From: Catellatospora sp. IY07-71
GTDB lineage: Bacteria > Actinomycetota > Actinomycetes > Mycobacteriales > Micromonosporaceae
Length of the DNA stretch: 64,000 nt
NCBI RefSeq assembly: GCF_018326265.1
Contig: NZ_AP023360.1
Span: 6,755,001-6,819,000 of the forward strand
Reading direction: 5' to 3'
Within the stretch, counting starts at the first letter, position 1. Each line of letters opens with the position of its first letter. The translations under genes and the position numbers were made by a program. This document shows positions 8,828 through 16,709 of the stretch, in pieces. The notes beneath the pieces were generated by a model. It had not been told where the DNA came from, ran no database searches, and saw only the letters and a list, made by a program, of their open reading frames with translations.

Positions 8828-8835
8828 GACGTGCC

Positions 8836-9819
8836 TCAGACGGCGCCGACGACCTGCGACCGGCTCTCGGCCCCCGCGACCTCGGGCGCGACCCGCACCT
8901 GCACCTCGGACCCGGTGTGCAGCCCGAGCGCGAGGAACTCGTTGCGGTTGAGGGTGACCGTGACGGTCTGCTCCCCCACCGCCACCTCCACCCGGATCTC
9001 GAAGCCGATCCGCGTGATCCGCTCGACCAGCCCGGACGCCGCGTCCGGGTCGCTGCCGGCGGGCAGCAGCTGCAGGTCGTGCGGGCGTACGAGCCGGTCG
9101 CCCAGCTCGGTGACCGGGCCGAGGAACCGCATCACGAAGTCGTTGGCCGGGCGGTCGTAGAGCTCGTCGGGCGAGCCGATCTGCTCCACGCGGCCCTCGT
9201 TGATCACGACGATCTCGTCGGCGACCTCCAGCGCCTCCTCCTGGTCGTGCGTGACGAAGACCGTGGTGACGTGGACCTCGTCGTGCAGGCGGCGCAGCCA
9301 GTCGCGCAGCTCCTTGCGGACCTTCGCGTCGAGCGCGCCGAACGGCTCGTCCAGCAGCAGCACGCTCGGCTGCACGGCCAGCGCGCGGGCCAGGGCCATG
9401 CGCTGGCGCTGGCCGCCGGACAGCTGCGCGGGCAGCCGGTCGGCGAACTGGGACAGGTGGACCAGCTTGAGCAGCTCGTCGACCCGCTCCCGGATCTCCG
9501 CCTTGGGCTTCTTGCGGATCTCCAGGCCGAACGCCACGTTGCGCGCCACCGAGAGGTGCTTGAAGGCCGCGTAGTGCTGGAACACGAACCCGACGTTGCG
9601 CTTCTGCGGGGACAGGTCGGTCGCGTCGACGCCCTCGATCCGGACGCGCCCGGAGTCGGCCGTCTCCAGCCCGGCGATGATGCGCAGCAGCGTGGACTTG
9701 CCGCCGCCGGACGGTCCGAGCAGGGCGGTGAGCCCGCCGGACGGGATGCTGACGGAGACGTCGTCGAGGGCGACGAAGTCCCCGAACCGCTTGGAAACTC
9801 CTGTGATCTCGATGCTCAA
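8836..9819 (-). CDS. cysA: sulfate/thiosulfate ABC importer ATPase
   Basis: The 327-residue protein has a full ABC ATPase: Walker [10 protein letters not shown] (35-43), signature [15 protein letters not shown], Walker [13 protein letters not shown] and the switch His in [20 protein letters not shown]-like C-terminal regulatory domain follows (about 235-315). Matching permeases and binding protein upstream in the same operon identify it as the CysA energiser of sulfate import. It overlaps the permease gene by 4 bases. Last gene of the operon, ending before a nested terminator. Confidence 0.95.
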   Translation of the reverse strand: MSIEITGVSKRFGDFVALDDVSVSIPSGGLTALLGPSGGGKSTLLRIIAGLETADSGRVRIEGVDATDLSPQKRNVGFVFQHYAAFKHLSVARNVAFGLEIRKKPKAEIRERVDELLKLVHLSQFADRLPAQLSGGQRQRMALARALAVQPSVLLLDEPFGALDAKVRKELRDWLRRLHDEVHVTTVFVTHDQEEALEVADEIVVINEGRVEQIGSPDELYDRPANDFVMRFLGPVTELGDRLVRPHDLQLLPAGSDPDAASGLVERITRIGFEIRVEVAVGEQTVTVTLNRNEFLALGLHTGSEVQVRVAPEVAGAESRSQVVGAV

Positions 9820-10643
9820 CGGTCTTCCTTAGGGCGGAGGGCGGAGACGACGATGATGCAGGCCACGGCGACCAGGGCGAGGAGGAAGGCGGTGGCGTAC
9901 GCCCCGCCCTTGTCGAAGTTGAGGTACTTCTCCTCGACGACGAGCGTCGCGGTGCGGGTGTCGCCGAGCACGTTGCCGGAGACGACCTTGACCGCGCCGA
10001 ACTCGCCCAGCGACCGGGCCAGGCTGAGCACGACGCCGTAGATGACGCCCCACTTGATCGAGGGCAGGGTGATGCGCAGGAACGTCTGCAGGGCGTTGGC
10101 GCCGAGGCTGCGCGCCGCCTGCTCCTGCTCCTCGCCGACCTCCTCCAGCACCGGCACGACCTCGCGGATCACCAGTGGCAGCGCCACGAACACGGTGGCC
10201 AGCACGATGCCCGGCGTGGAGAAGACGACCTGGATGCCGGCGTCCTCCAGGGTGGGGCCGAACCAGCCGGTGCGCCCGCCGTAGACGAGCACCAGCGACA
10301 GGCCGACCACGATCGGCGACACCGACAGCGGCAGGTCCAGCAGCGCGGACAGCCACCGCTTGGCCGGCAGGTCGTAGCGGACCAGCAGCATGGAGATGCC
10401 GACGCCGAACACCGTGTTGATCACCACGGCGATCAGCGCCACCTGCACGGTGAGGCTGAGCGCGTGGATGACGTCCGGGTCCTCCAGGATGCCGTTCAGG
10501 TTCTCCATGCCGTCGGCGAAGGTGTTCTTGGCGACCAGGTACACCGGCCACGCGACCAGGAAGAACAGGTAGACGATGACCAGCAGGCGGACCAGGTGCG
10601 CACCCGGGCCGCGCTTGTTCCGCGACAGTGCTCGCTCAGCCAC
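9816..10643 (-). CDS. cysW: sulfate ABC importer permease CysW
   Basis: The 275-residue inner-membrane protein has six predicted helices and the MetI-like permease loop ([33 protein letters not shown]) with the EAA motif that docks onto the ATPase. The end of the protein ([31 protein letters not shown]) is typical of CysW. Overlaps CysA by 4 and CysT by 8 bases, so all four proteins are translationally linked. Confidence 0.95.
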   Translation of the reverse strand: MAERALSRNKRGPGAHLVRLLVIVYLFFLVAWPVYLVAKNTFADGMENLNGILEDPDVIHALSLTVQVALIAVVINTVFGVGISMLLVRYDLPAKRWLSALLDLPLSVSPIVVGLSLVLVYGGRTGWFGPTLEDAGIQVVFSTPGIVLATVFVALPLVIREVVPVLEEVGEEQEQAARSLGANALQTFLRITLPSIKWGVIYGVVLSLARSLGEFGAVKVVSGNVLGDTRTATLVVEEKYLNFDKGGAYATAFLLALVAVACIIVVSALRPKEDR

Positions 10644-11481
10644 GCCGCACCAGCCTCCGCTGCAGGAAGTCGACCAGGATCAGCACCACGAACGAGATCA
10701 CCAGCAGGATCGTGGCGACCGCCGCCGCGCTGTCGAGGTTGTCGTTCTCGATGCTGCTGAGGATGCGCACCGAGGTGACCTCGGTCTGGTTCGGCAGGTT
10801 GCCCGACAGCAGCACCAGCGAGCCGTACTCGCTGACCCCGCGGGCGAACGACAGCGCTGCACCGGCCGCGATGGCCGGCGTCAGGCTGGGCAGGATGATC
10901 CGCCGGAAGACGGTGAGGCGGCTCGCGCCCAGCGACATGGCCGCCTCCTCGACGTCGCGGTCCAGCTCGGCCAGCACCGGCTGCACGGTGCGGACCACGA
11001 ACGGGAGCGTGACGAAGAGGAAGGCCAGGAAGACGGCCTGGCGGGTGTTGGCGATGTCGATGCCGAGCGGGCTCTTCGGCCCGTACAGCGAGAGCAGCAC
11101 CAGGCCCGCGACGATGGTCGGCAGGGCGAACGGGATGTCGATGATGATCTCGAGGATGCGCTTGCCGAAGAACCGGTCCCGGACCAGCACCCACGCGATC
11201 ATGGTGCCGATGACGATGTTCACCAGCGTCACCGCGAAGGCGGTGCCCACGGTGAGCTCGATCGCGGCCAGCGTCTGCTCGGTGGTCACCGCCTCCCAGA
11301 AACCGGCCCAGCCGCCCGTCGTCGCCGTGACGACCACGGCGGCCAGCGGGATCAGCACGAGCAGGCTGAACCACAGCATCGCCACGCCGAAACCCAGGCC
11401 GGAGACCCGGGTCAGGGGGCGTCCATGCCGGATCGGCCGGCGGGTGACCGCCGGCCGATCCGAGGTGAGCGTCGTCGTCAC
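10636..11481 (-). CDS. cysT: sulfate ABC importer permease CysT
   Basis: The 281-residue protein has six transmembrane helices and an EAA loop (LDRDVEEAAMSLGASRLTVFRRIILPSLTPA). The RGVSEYGSLVLLSGNLP block near the end is characteristic of CysT/CysU. With CysW it forms the membrane pore of the importer. The ATG overlaps the stop of the binding-protein gene by 4 bases. Confidence 0.95.
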   Translation of the reverse strand: MTTTLTSDRPAVTRRPIRHGRPLTRVSGLGFGVAMLWFSLLVLIPLAAVVVTATTGGWAGFWEAVTTEQTLAAIELTVGTAFAVTLVNIVIGTMIAWVLVRDRFFGKRILEIIIDIPFALPTIVAGLVLLSLYGPKSPLGIDIANTRQAVFLAFLFVTLPFVVRTVQPVLAELDRDVEEAAMSLGASRLTVFRRIILPSLTPAIAAGAALSFARGVSEYGSLVLLSGNLPNQTEVTSVRILSSIENDNLDSAAAVATILLVISFVVLILVDFLQRRLVRRG

Positions 11482-12506
11482 TTAGCCTTGCCCGAGGCCG
11501 CGATGATCTTGACGATGATGCCCTCCTTCTCGTCGAAGAACTTCTTCGACAGCGCCGACCAGCTCTCGAAGTCCTTCGAGACGGTCAGCAGCTTCTGCGG
11601 CGCCGGGAACGGGTTGTCCGGGTCCTTGGCGCCCTCGACGCCCTTGGTGTCGACGCCCTCGATGATCGGCCGGAAGCCCTTGAGCGCGAACTGGCGCTGG
11701 CCGTCCTTGCTGAGCACGAAGTCCAGCCACTCCTTGGCCTTCGGGTCGGCGTTGGTGAGGATCGCGCCCGGGTTCTCGATCAGGATCGTGGTGTTCGGCA
11801 CGACCCAGTCGAACTTCTCGCCCGCCTGGGTGGCCAGGATCGCCTCGTTCTCGTAGGCGAGCAGCACGTCGCCGGTGCCGCCGAGGAAGGCGGTGGTGGC
11901 GTCACGGCCGCTGCCGGGCAGGGCGACGACGTTGCCGAACAGCTTGGTCACGAAGTCCGTGGCCTGGGCGTCGGTGCCGCCGTTGGCCGCGATGTGGCCC
12001 CACGCCGCCAGCGCGTTCCACCGGGCCGCGCCCGAGGAGGCCGGGTTCGGGGTGACGATCTGGATGCCGGGCTTGACCAGGTCGTCCCAGCCCTGGATGT
12101 TCTTCGGGTTGCCCTCGCGCACCGCGAGCACCACGATCGAGGACGACACGATGCCCTTGTTCGGGCCGGCGTTCCACTCCTTGGCCACCAGGCCGGCGTC
12201 GACCAGGCGGGTCACGTCGCTGGAGACCGAGTAGTGCACGTAGTCGGCCTTGAGGCCGGCCACCACGGCGCGGCTCTGGTCGCCGGAGGCGCCGTAGGAG
12301 GTCTGGAACTTGACGCCCTTGCCCGCGTCGGTCTTGTTCCACTCGGCCGCGATCGCCTTGTTGGCCTGCTCGGGCACCGCGAACCCGACGATGTGCAGCG
12401 TGGCACTGGAACCCGGGGTGCCGCTCTCCGCACCACCGCCGCCGCAGGCCGACAGCGCCAGCACGGCGGCGGCGAATGCGGCGGTTGCTCTGATCCGGTT
12501 CTTCAT
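11478..12506 (-). CDS. cysP: sulfate-binding lipoprotein
   Basis: The 342-residue protein has a lipoprotein signal with lipobox LSAC, the lipidated residue being Cys21, then a Gly-rich linker. The body is the Sbp/CysP sulfate-binding fold, with GASGDQSRAVVAGLKADYVHYS near residue 75 and NPASSGAARWNALAAWG near 165. It captures sulfate or thiosulfate outside the membrane and passes it to CysT/CysW. First gene of the operon; AGGACAGGTTCCCC lies upstream of the ATG. Whether it prefers sulfate or thiosulfate cannot be told. Confidence 0.95.
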   Translation of the reverse strand: MKNRIRATAAFAAAVLALSACGGGGAESGTPGSSATLHIVGFAVPEQANKAIAAEWNKTDAGKGVKFQTSYGASGDQSRAVVAGLKADYVHYSVSSDVTRLVDAGLVAKEWNAGPNKGIVSSSIVVLAVREGNPKNIQGWDDLVKPGIQIVTPNPASSGAARWNALAAWGHIAANGGTDAQATDFVTKLFGNVVALPGSGRDATTAFLGGTGDVLLAYENEAILATQAGEKFDWVVPNTTILIENPGAILTNADPKAKEWLDFVLSKDGQRQFALKGFRPIIEGVDTKGVEGAKDPDNPFPAPQKLLTVSKDFESWSALSKKFFDEKEGIIVKIIAASGKAK

Positions 12507-12969
12507 GGGGAACCTGTCCTCCTCAGGGCGCTTTTGGGCGCACCGAACCCCGCCGGGGCCACCGGCGAGATCGGCAAACTTCGATGTAATGGGGTATGAC
12601 TATCTGGACATGACAGGGTCAGCCGGTATGCCTGCGCAGCATCTATGCGGCGAATCGAATGCTTTCGGCATCCGGGCGGCATGGTCCGGCTCGACCACGG
12701 AACGAATATCCCACTAAACCGCTAGACTTTCAAGACTTTGTCAGCGCGACGACGCCGCCGCTCCGTCAAGGCCCCCCAGCCGTCCAGCCGACCCGCCGGC
12801 CGACCGGACATCCCTGCCGCACAACGGCTTCGGCCGTGCCGCGGCGTCCACTCTCGACAGCCACGGCCCCCTCGGCCGGCAGCGCGACCCCGCGCAGGTG
12901 ATCGCCGTCTCGGTCAGGTCGGGACCTTTGCCCTGCTCACCACCGCCGCCATGACGACATCATGGGGGT
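12507..12969. other. 463-base intergenic region with the sulfate operon promoter
   Basis: The region between divergent genes contains an AT-richer patch at about 12580-12740, where promoters for the sulfate operon (leftward) and the small Cys protein (rightward) probably lie. Frames crossing it have poor codon bias and no ribosome sites. No SAM or cysteine riboswitch-like fold was recognised. Confidence 0.4.
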
Positions 12970-13158
12970 ATGCCGGACTCGGTGCACACTGCCGCGAAGC
13001 CGCCACGGGTGGACGCGCGATGCCCGCTGCGCCCCGGGCAGCCGTGCACCCTGTGCCAGCTCGACGTGACCGGCCCACAGGACTGCCCGCTCGTCTACCT
13101 CGTCATGTCCGATGACGAGCTGCGCGACGGCGTGCGGCGCGGTGGCGCGGCGCGCTGA
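12970..13158 (+). CDS. small four-cysteine protein, 62 aa
   Basis: The central block ARCPLRPGQPCTLCQLDVTG, followed by PQDCPLVYLVMSDDELRD, has four cysteines spaced C-x6-C-x2-C-x9-C, compatible with a zinc or iron site. I recall short proteins with this block being widespread in actinomycetes without known function. The ATG gives a clean short frame with GC-rich third positions. Located between the sulfate operon and a MarR gene; the adjacent MarR gene converges on it with a gap of only 3 bases. Function unknown. Confidence 0.75.
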   Translation: MPDSVHTAAKPPRVDARCPLRPGQPCTLCQLDVTGPQDCPLVYLVMSDDELRDGVRRGGAAR

Positions 13159-13161
13159 TCC

Positions 13162-13641
13162 TCAGCGCCACGGCTCCGCGGTGGCGCCGGCACGCCTGTC
13201 ATGGTGGTCGAGCAGTCTGGACAGCAGCTCGGTCAGTTGCCCGCGCTCCTCGGGGGTGAGCGGCGCCAGCAGCTCGTCCTGGCGCGCGGCCAGCTCCTGC
13301 TCCAGCAGCCGCAGCTGCCGTCTGCCCGCGGCGGTCAGCGAGACGATGTTGCGCCGCCGGTCGGACGGATCCGGGGCACGCTGGACCTGGCCGCGTTCGG
13401 CGAGTTCGTTGATCGCGGCCACCATGTCGCTGAGGTGGATGCCGCTGCGGCGGCCCAGCGTGGCCTGGCTGGCCGGGCCGTGCTCGGCCAGCGTCGCCAG
13501 CAGCCGGTAGTGGTAGCCGCGCGCGCCCACGGCGGAGAAGCCGTCGGTCACCAGCCGCTGCGCGTGACCGGCCGTCTGGCTGAGCAGCCAGCTCGGCAGG
13601 CCCCGCCAGCTCGGCGGGCTCTCGTCGGCTTGAGGGTCCAT
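13162..13641 (-). CDS. MarR-family regulator
   Basis: The 159-residue protein has the winged-helix core of MarR: ASQATLGRRSGIHLSDMVAAINELAERGQVQR (recognition helix about 58-85), the wing DPSDRRRNIVSLTAAGRR and helical dimerisation ends. It lies divergent from an epoxide hydrolase with four AACG-centred repeats between them, so it most likely represses that gene and itself and responds to a small aromatic or lipophilic ligand. Ligand inferred from the class only. Confidence 0.92.
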   Translation of the reverse strand: MDPQADESPPSWRGLPSWLLSQTAGHAQRLVTDGFSAVGARGYHYRLLATLAEHGPASQATLGRRSGIHLSDMVAAINELAERGQVQRAPDPSDRRRNIVSLTAAGRRQLRLLEQELAARQDELLAPLTPEERGQLTELLSRLLDHHDRRAGATAEPWR

Positions 13642-13652
13642 GTGACGAGTCT

Positions 13653-13721
13653 AACGAATCGTTCGGCGGACAAACGATTGTGATACCGTTCGCCTCACAA
13701 ACGTTAGTGCCCCAAACGTTT
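13653..13721. promoter_or_regulatory. MarR operator cluster
   Basis: Four related sites occur between the divergent genes: AACGAATCGTT (13653-13663, palindromic), ACAAACGATTGT (13670-13681), ACAAACGTTAGT (13697-13708) and CCAAACGTTTAT (13712-13723, core AAACGTTT palindromic). They share an AAACGWT core and suit a MarR dimer. Confidence 0.7.
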
Positions 13722-13749
13722 ATAGACTGAACGAGTCGCGAGGAGAGTC

Positions 13750-14829
13750 ATGATCCAGCCGTTTCGCATCGACATCCCGCAGGCCGACCTCGACGACCTG
13801 CGCGACCGGCTCGCCCGGACCCGCTGGCCCAACGAGGTCGCCGACGCCGGTTGGCACTACGGCTTCCCGCTGGCGCGGCTCAGGGAGCTGGCCGAGCGCT
13901 GGCGCACCGGCTACGACTGGCGCGAGCACGAGGCCCGACTCAATGAGCTGCCGCACTTCACCACCGAGATCGAGGGCCAGCGGATCCACTTCGTGCACGT
14001 GCGTTCGGACGACCCGGACGCGCTGGCGCTGGTCCTCACCCACGGCTGGCCCGGCTCGTTCCTGGAGTTCCTGGACGTGATCGAGCCGCTGCGCCGCGAC
14101 TTCCACCTGGTGATCCCGTCCATCCCGGGGTACGGCTTCTCCGGGCCGACCCACGAGGGCGGCTGGGACATCGTGCGGGTCGCGCGGGCCTGGGCCGAGC
14201 TGATGCGCCGCCTGGGGTACGAGCGCTACGGCGCGCAGGGCGGCGACTTCGGCTCGGGCATCTCGCTGGCCCTCGGCGCGGTCGCGCCCGAGCGGGTCGT
14301 CGGGGTGCACGTCAACTACCTGCCGACCCGCCCCGACCCGGACGCCGATGTCCGGCTGTCCGCGTCGGACGAGGCGCGGCTGGACAAGGTCCGGCAGCTG
14401 ATGGCCAACCGCCCAGCATACCAGGCCCTGCTGGCGACCACCCCGCAGACCATCGGGTACGCGCTGACCGACTCGCCCGTCGGCCAGCTCGCCTGGATCG
14501 CCGAGCGCTTCGCCCAGTGGACCGATCCGCGCACGCCGGTCGGCGACGACCGGATGCTCACCGACATCTCGCTGTACTGGCTGACCGCGACCGCGGCCTC
14601 CTCAGCGCGGCTGCACCGGGACGCTCCCCGCGGGGCCCCGTCCTGCCCCGTGCCGGTCGGCGTGGCGGTGTTCCCGCACGACATCACGCAGTCGGTGCGT
14701 CCGCTGGCCGAGCGGCTGTACGACATCAGGCACTGGTCGGAGTTCGAGCGCGGCGGCCACTTCGCCGCTATGGAGGTCCCGGACCTGCTCGCCGAGGACG
14801 TCCGGCAGTTCTTCCACAAGCTCGCCTGA
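13750..14829 (+). CDS. epoxide hydrolase (alpha/beta hydrolase with EHN domain)
   Basis: The 359-residue protein begins with the epoxide hydrolase N-terminal domain (IDIPQADLDDLRDRLARTRWP). An alpha/beta hydrolase core follows: oxyanion HGWPGSF (about residue 97), GYGFSGP (about 132) and nucleophile elbow GAQGGDFGSGISLALG, with Asp as nucleophile. The closing His is in GGHFAAMEVPDLLAED near the C-terminus. Enzymes of this family open epoxides by an aspartyl-ester intermediate, in detoxification or juvenile-hormone-like substrates. Ribosome site AGGAGAG. Controlled, by inference, by the divergent MarR. Confidence 0.93.
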   Translation: MIQPFRIDIPQADLDDLRDRLARTRWPNEVADAGWHYGFPLARLRELAERWRTGYDWREHEARLNELPHFTTEIEGQRIHFVHVRSDDPDALALVLTHGWPGSFLEFLDVIEPLRRDFHLVIPSIPGYGFSGPTHEGGWDIVRVARAWAELMRRLGYERYGAQGGDFGSGISLALGAVAPERVVGVHVNYLPTRPDPDADVRLSASDEARLDKVRQLMANRPAYQALLATTPQTIGYALTDSPVGQLAWIAERFAQWTDPRTPVGDDRMLTDISLYWLTATAASSARLHRDAPRGAPSCPVPVGVAVFPHDITQSVRPLAERLYDIRHWSEFERGGHFAAMEVPDLLAEDVRQFFHKLA

Positions 14830-15028
14830 TCGGTCAGGCCTCAAGAAGCGCGGCGAGCGCGGCCAGCGGCTGGGGCTGCGCACGAGCCAGCGCCCCGATC
14901 CCCGTCGTCATGACCACGGCCTTTCCACCACCGCCCGGTGCCGGTGGGAACGCTACCCGCACCGGTCGGCCGAGCGCATCACCGGAAAGCGCCACCCGGG
15001 GCGCGATCGGTCAGGTTTCGAGAAGCGC
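14828..15028 (-). repeat. duplicated gene-end remnants (two in-frame ALLE-stop copies)
   Basis: A 24-bp direct repeat, 21 of 24 identical, starts at 14828 and 15005, exactly 177 bp (59 codons) apart. On the minus strand both copies encode Ala-Leu-Leu-Glu-(Ala/Thr)-stop. The stretch before the first stop reads VALSGDALGRPVRVAFPPAP then GGGGKAVVMTTGIGALARAQ and so on in the same frame, like the tail of a real protein. No start or body is present. It looks like decayed gene-end duplication; the parent family is not recognised. Confidence 0.4.
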
Positions 15029-15087
15029 TCCGCACGAAGCCGCAGCTAGCGTGGCCGATGTCGCCCACATCCACAGAGGAGTGCCCC

Positions 15088-15312
15088 ATGAATTGGAACA
15101 AAGGTATCCGGCAGTTCCACCGCTGGACGTCCATCGTCTTCACATTGACCGTCATCGTGACCTTCGTCGCCCTCGCACAGGAGGAGCCCCTGGTATGGGT
15201 GTCCTACCTGCCGCTGCCGCCGCTGTTCCTGCTCCTGTTCAGCGGCCTCTACCTGTTCGCGCTGCCGTACGTCGCCAGGTGGCGGGCCGGGCGCTCGGCG
15301 GCCGCGAGCTGA
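15088..15312 (+). CDS. two-helix small membrane protein, 74 aa
   Basis: MNWNKGIRQFHRWTSIVFT starts an amphipathic lead into two transmembrane segments (about 13-33 and 41-63), joined by a short loop (QEEPLVWVS). A basic tail follows. AGAGGAG lies just before the ATG. The N-terminal R-Q-F-H-R-W pattern recalls PepSY-TM-type proteins and short relatives found in proteobacteria and actinobacteria, but no function is known to me. Monocistronic; it ends in a hairpin shared with the convergent lipoprotein gene. Confidence 0.8.
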   Translation: MNWNKGIRQFHRWTSIVFTLTVIVTFVALAQEEPLVWVSYLPLPPLFLLLFSGLYLFALPYVARWRAGRSAAAS

Positions 15313-15327
15313 CCCGCGCCGGTCAGC
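15308..15327. terminator. short convergent hairpin over both stops
   Basis: GCTGACC / GGTCAGC, 7-bp stem and 6-base loop. The stem contains the TGA of the plus gene (15310-15312) and the stop of the minus gene (15323-15325). Confidence 0.5.
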
Positions 15328-16552
15328 AGACGGCCTTCTGGAACGGAGCCGGCATCGGCGGCGCCTGCTTGGGAGTCACCTGCGCGGCGATCTGCCGGAA
15401 CAGCACGTCGCTGGCGTTGGGGTAGTTCCCCTGGCAGTCGAAGGCGCCCGGCAGGTAGGTCACCGCGACGGAGATGCCGACCCTCTCGGCGGGCAGGAAC
15501 GCCTCGGTGGCGCTGTAGCCGCCGAGCAGCGGGTTCTGCAGCAGCCAGCCACCGGAGCGGACCACACCCAGGCCGTAGTTGTAGCCCTCGACCTGGGTGA
15601 AGCAGGAGGGCTTGCAGCTGTCCTGCGGGTGCCCGAAGCCGAGCAGGTTCGGGTCGGTCATGGCGCGGTAGCTCGCCTCCGACAGCAGCGTGCCCTCCCC
15701 CACGGCGATCGCGGTCCGGGCCATGTCGTCGATGGTGGTGGTCTGGCTCGCGCCGTTCGGGGTGCCCCAGTCGGCGTTCCAGAACGTCGCCTCCTCGTAG
15801 AACCCGGTGCCAGCGGGGACGCCCAGCGCCTGGCGGCCCTCCGAGCTGAACGAGTGCAGGACCGGCTCGGGGATGGCCCCGGTGTCGCTCGCCACGGTGT
15901 CGCGCAGACCCATCGGGTCCAGCACCTTCTCGCGCAGCAGCACGTCGAGCGGCTTGCCGCCGATCTTCGCGAGGATCTCGCCGAGGATCATGAAGTTGGT
16001 GTGCGCGTAGCTCCAGTTGGTGCCGGGCGGGAACTGGACCGGCCGGGAGAACGCGTACTTCATCCGCTCCTCGAAGGTCCAGGACTGGAAGGGGTCGGCG
16101 TTGAAGGCCGCGTTCCAGGCCGGGTCGGTCTCGAAGTCGGGATACCCGCTGGTCTGGTTGGCCAGCATCTTCAGGGTGACCTTGCCCGCCTCGGGCAGGT
16201 CCGGCATCCACCGCTGCACCGGGTCGTCGAGCTTGGCCCGGCCCTCCTCGACGAGCAGCATCAGCAGCGTGCCGAGGTACGCGAACGCGACGGCGCCGTT
16301 GCGGAAGCGCATCGCGGTGGTCGCGGGCACCCCGTCCAGCGACTCGCCGAACGCCGCGCTGGTTACGACCTGGTCGCCCCTGGTCACCTTGAAGATGACG
16401 GCTCGCAGCGAGCCGGCCGTCATCGCGTCGCGCACGATCTTCGCGATCGCCTCGGCCTGTGGACTCGGTGCCTGCCTCGCCGCATCGGCGGGCGCCGTGC
16501 ATGCCCCTAGCAGGAGCACGAGCGCGAGCAGCGTCCGCGAATGAAAGATCAC
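15323..16552 (-). CDS. serine-hydrolase (class C beta-lactamase fold) lipoprotein lacking SxxK
   Basis: The 409-residue protein has a lipobox LLGAC (Cys18), so it is anchored outside the membrane. The body matches the beta-lactamase/DD-peptidase (PF00144) fold: FRNGAVAFAYLGTLLMLLVE, KLDDPVQRWMPDLP, LANQTSGYPDFE, the YxN-like WSYAHTNFMILGEILAKIGG and a C-terminal GYNYGLGVVRSGG. In active members the first block reads F-R-x-G-S-x-x-K. Here the Ser position is Ala87 and the Lys position is Phe90, so the nucleophile and general base are both missing. The reading frame is intact with good codon bias, so it looks like a maintained pseudoenzyme, perhaps a binding or regulatory protein. Confidence 0.88.
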   Translation of the reverse strand: MIFHSRTLLALVLLLGACTAPADAARQAPSPQAEAIAKIVRDAMTAGSLRAVIFKVTRGDQVVTSAAFGESLDGVPATTAMRFRNGAVAFAYLGTLLMLLVEEGRAKLDDPVQRWMPDLPEAGKVTLKMLANQTSGYPDFETDPAWNAAFNADPFQSWTFEERMKYAFSRPVQFPPGTNWSYAHTNFMILGEILAKIGGKPLDVLLREKVLDPMGLRDTVASDTGAIPEPVLHSFSSEGRQALGVPAGTGFYEEATFWNADWGTPNGASQTTTIDDMARTAIAVGEGTLLSEASYRAMTDPNLLGFGHPQDSCKPSCFTQVEGYNYGLGVVRSGGWLLQNPLLGGYSATEAFLPAERVGISVAVTYLPGAFDCQGNYPNASDVLFRQIAAQVTPKQAPPMPAPFQKAVC

Positions 16553-16709
16553 GATTGATGGTATCTGTGCCCTTAGTCCTAATGCGTGACAATCGGGGAA
16601 AGGGTTTCATCTCCCTGCCGGGGCCTGTCCGAGCTTGTCAGAGCCGTCAGGTTCACTGGGACGACGGCGCAGCACCCTGCCGCCGTCCGGGTGCGTGAGG
16701 GGACCAGCG

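Noticed and set aside
12659-13115. Two plus-strand frames before the small Cys protein
   Set aside because: Pro/Arg/Thr-rich, no start signals, and they overlap the coding-biased frame at 12970.
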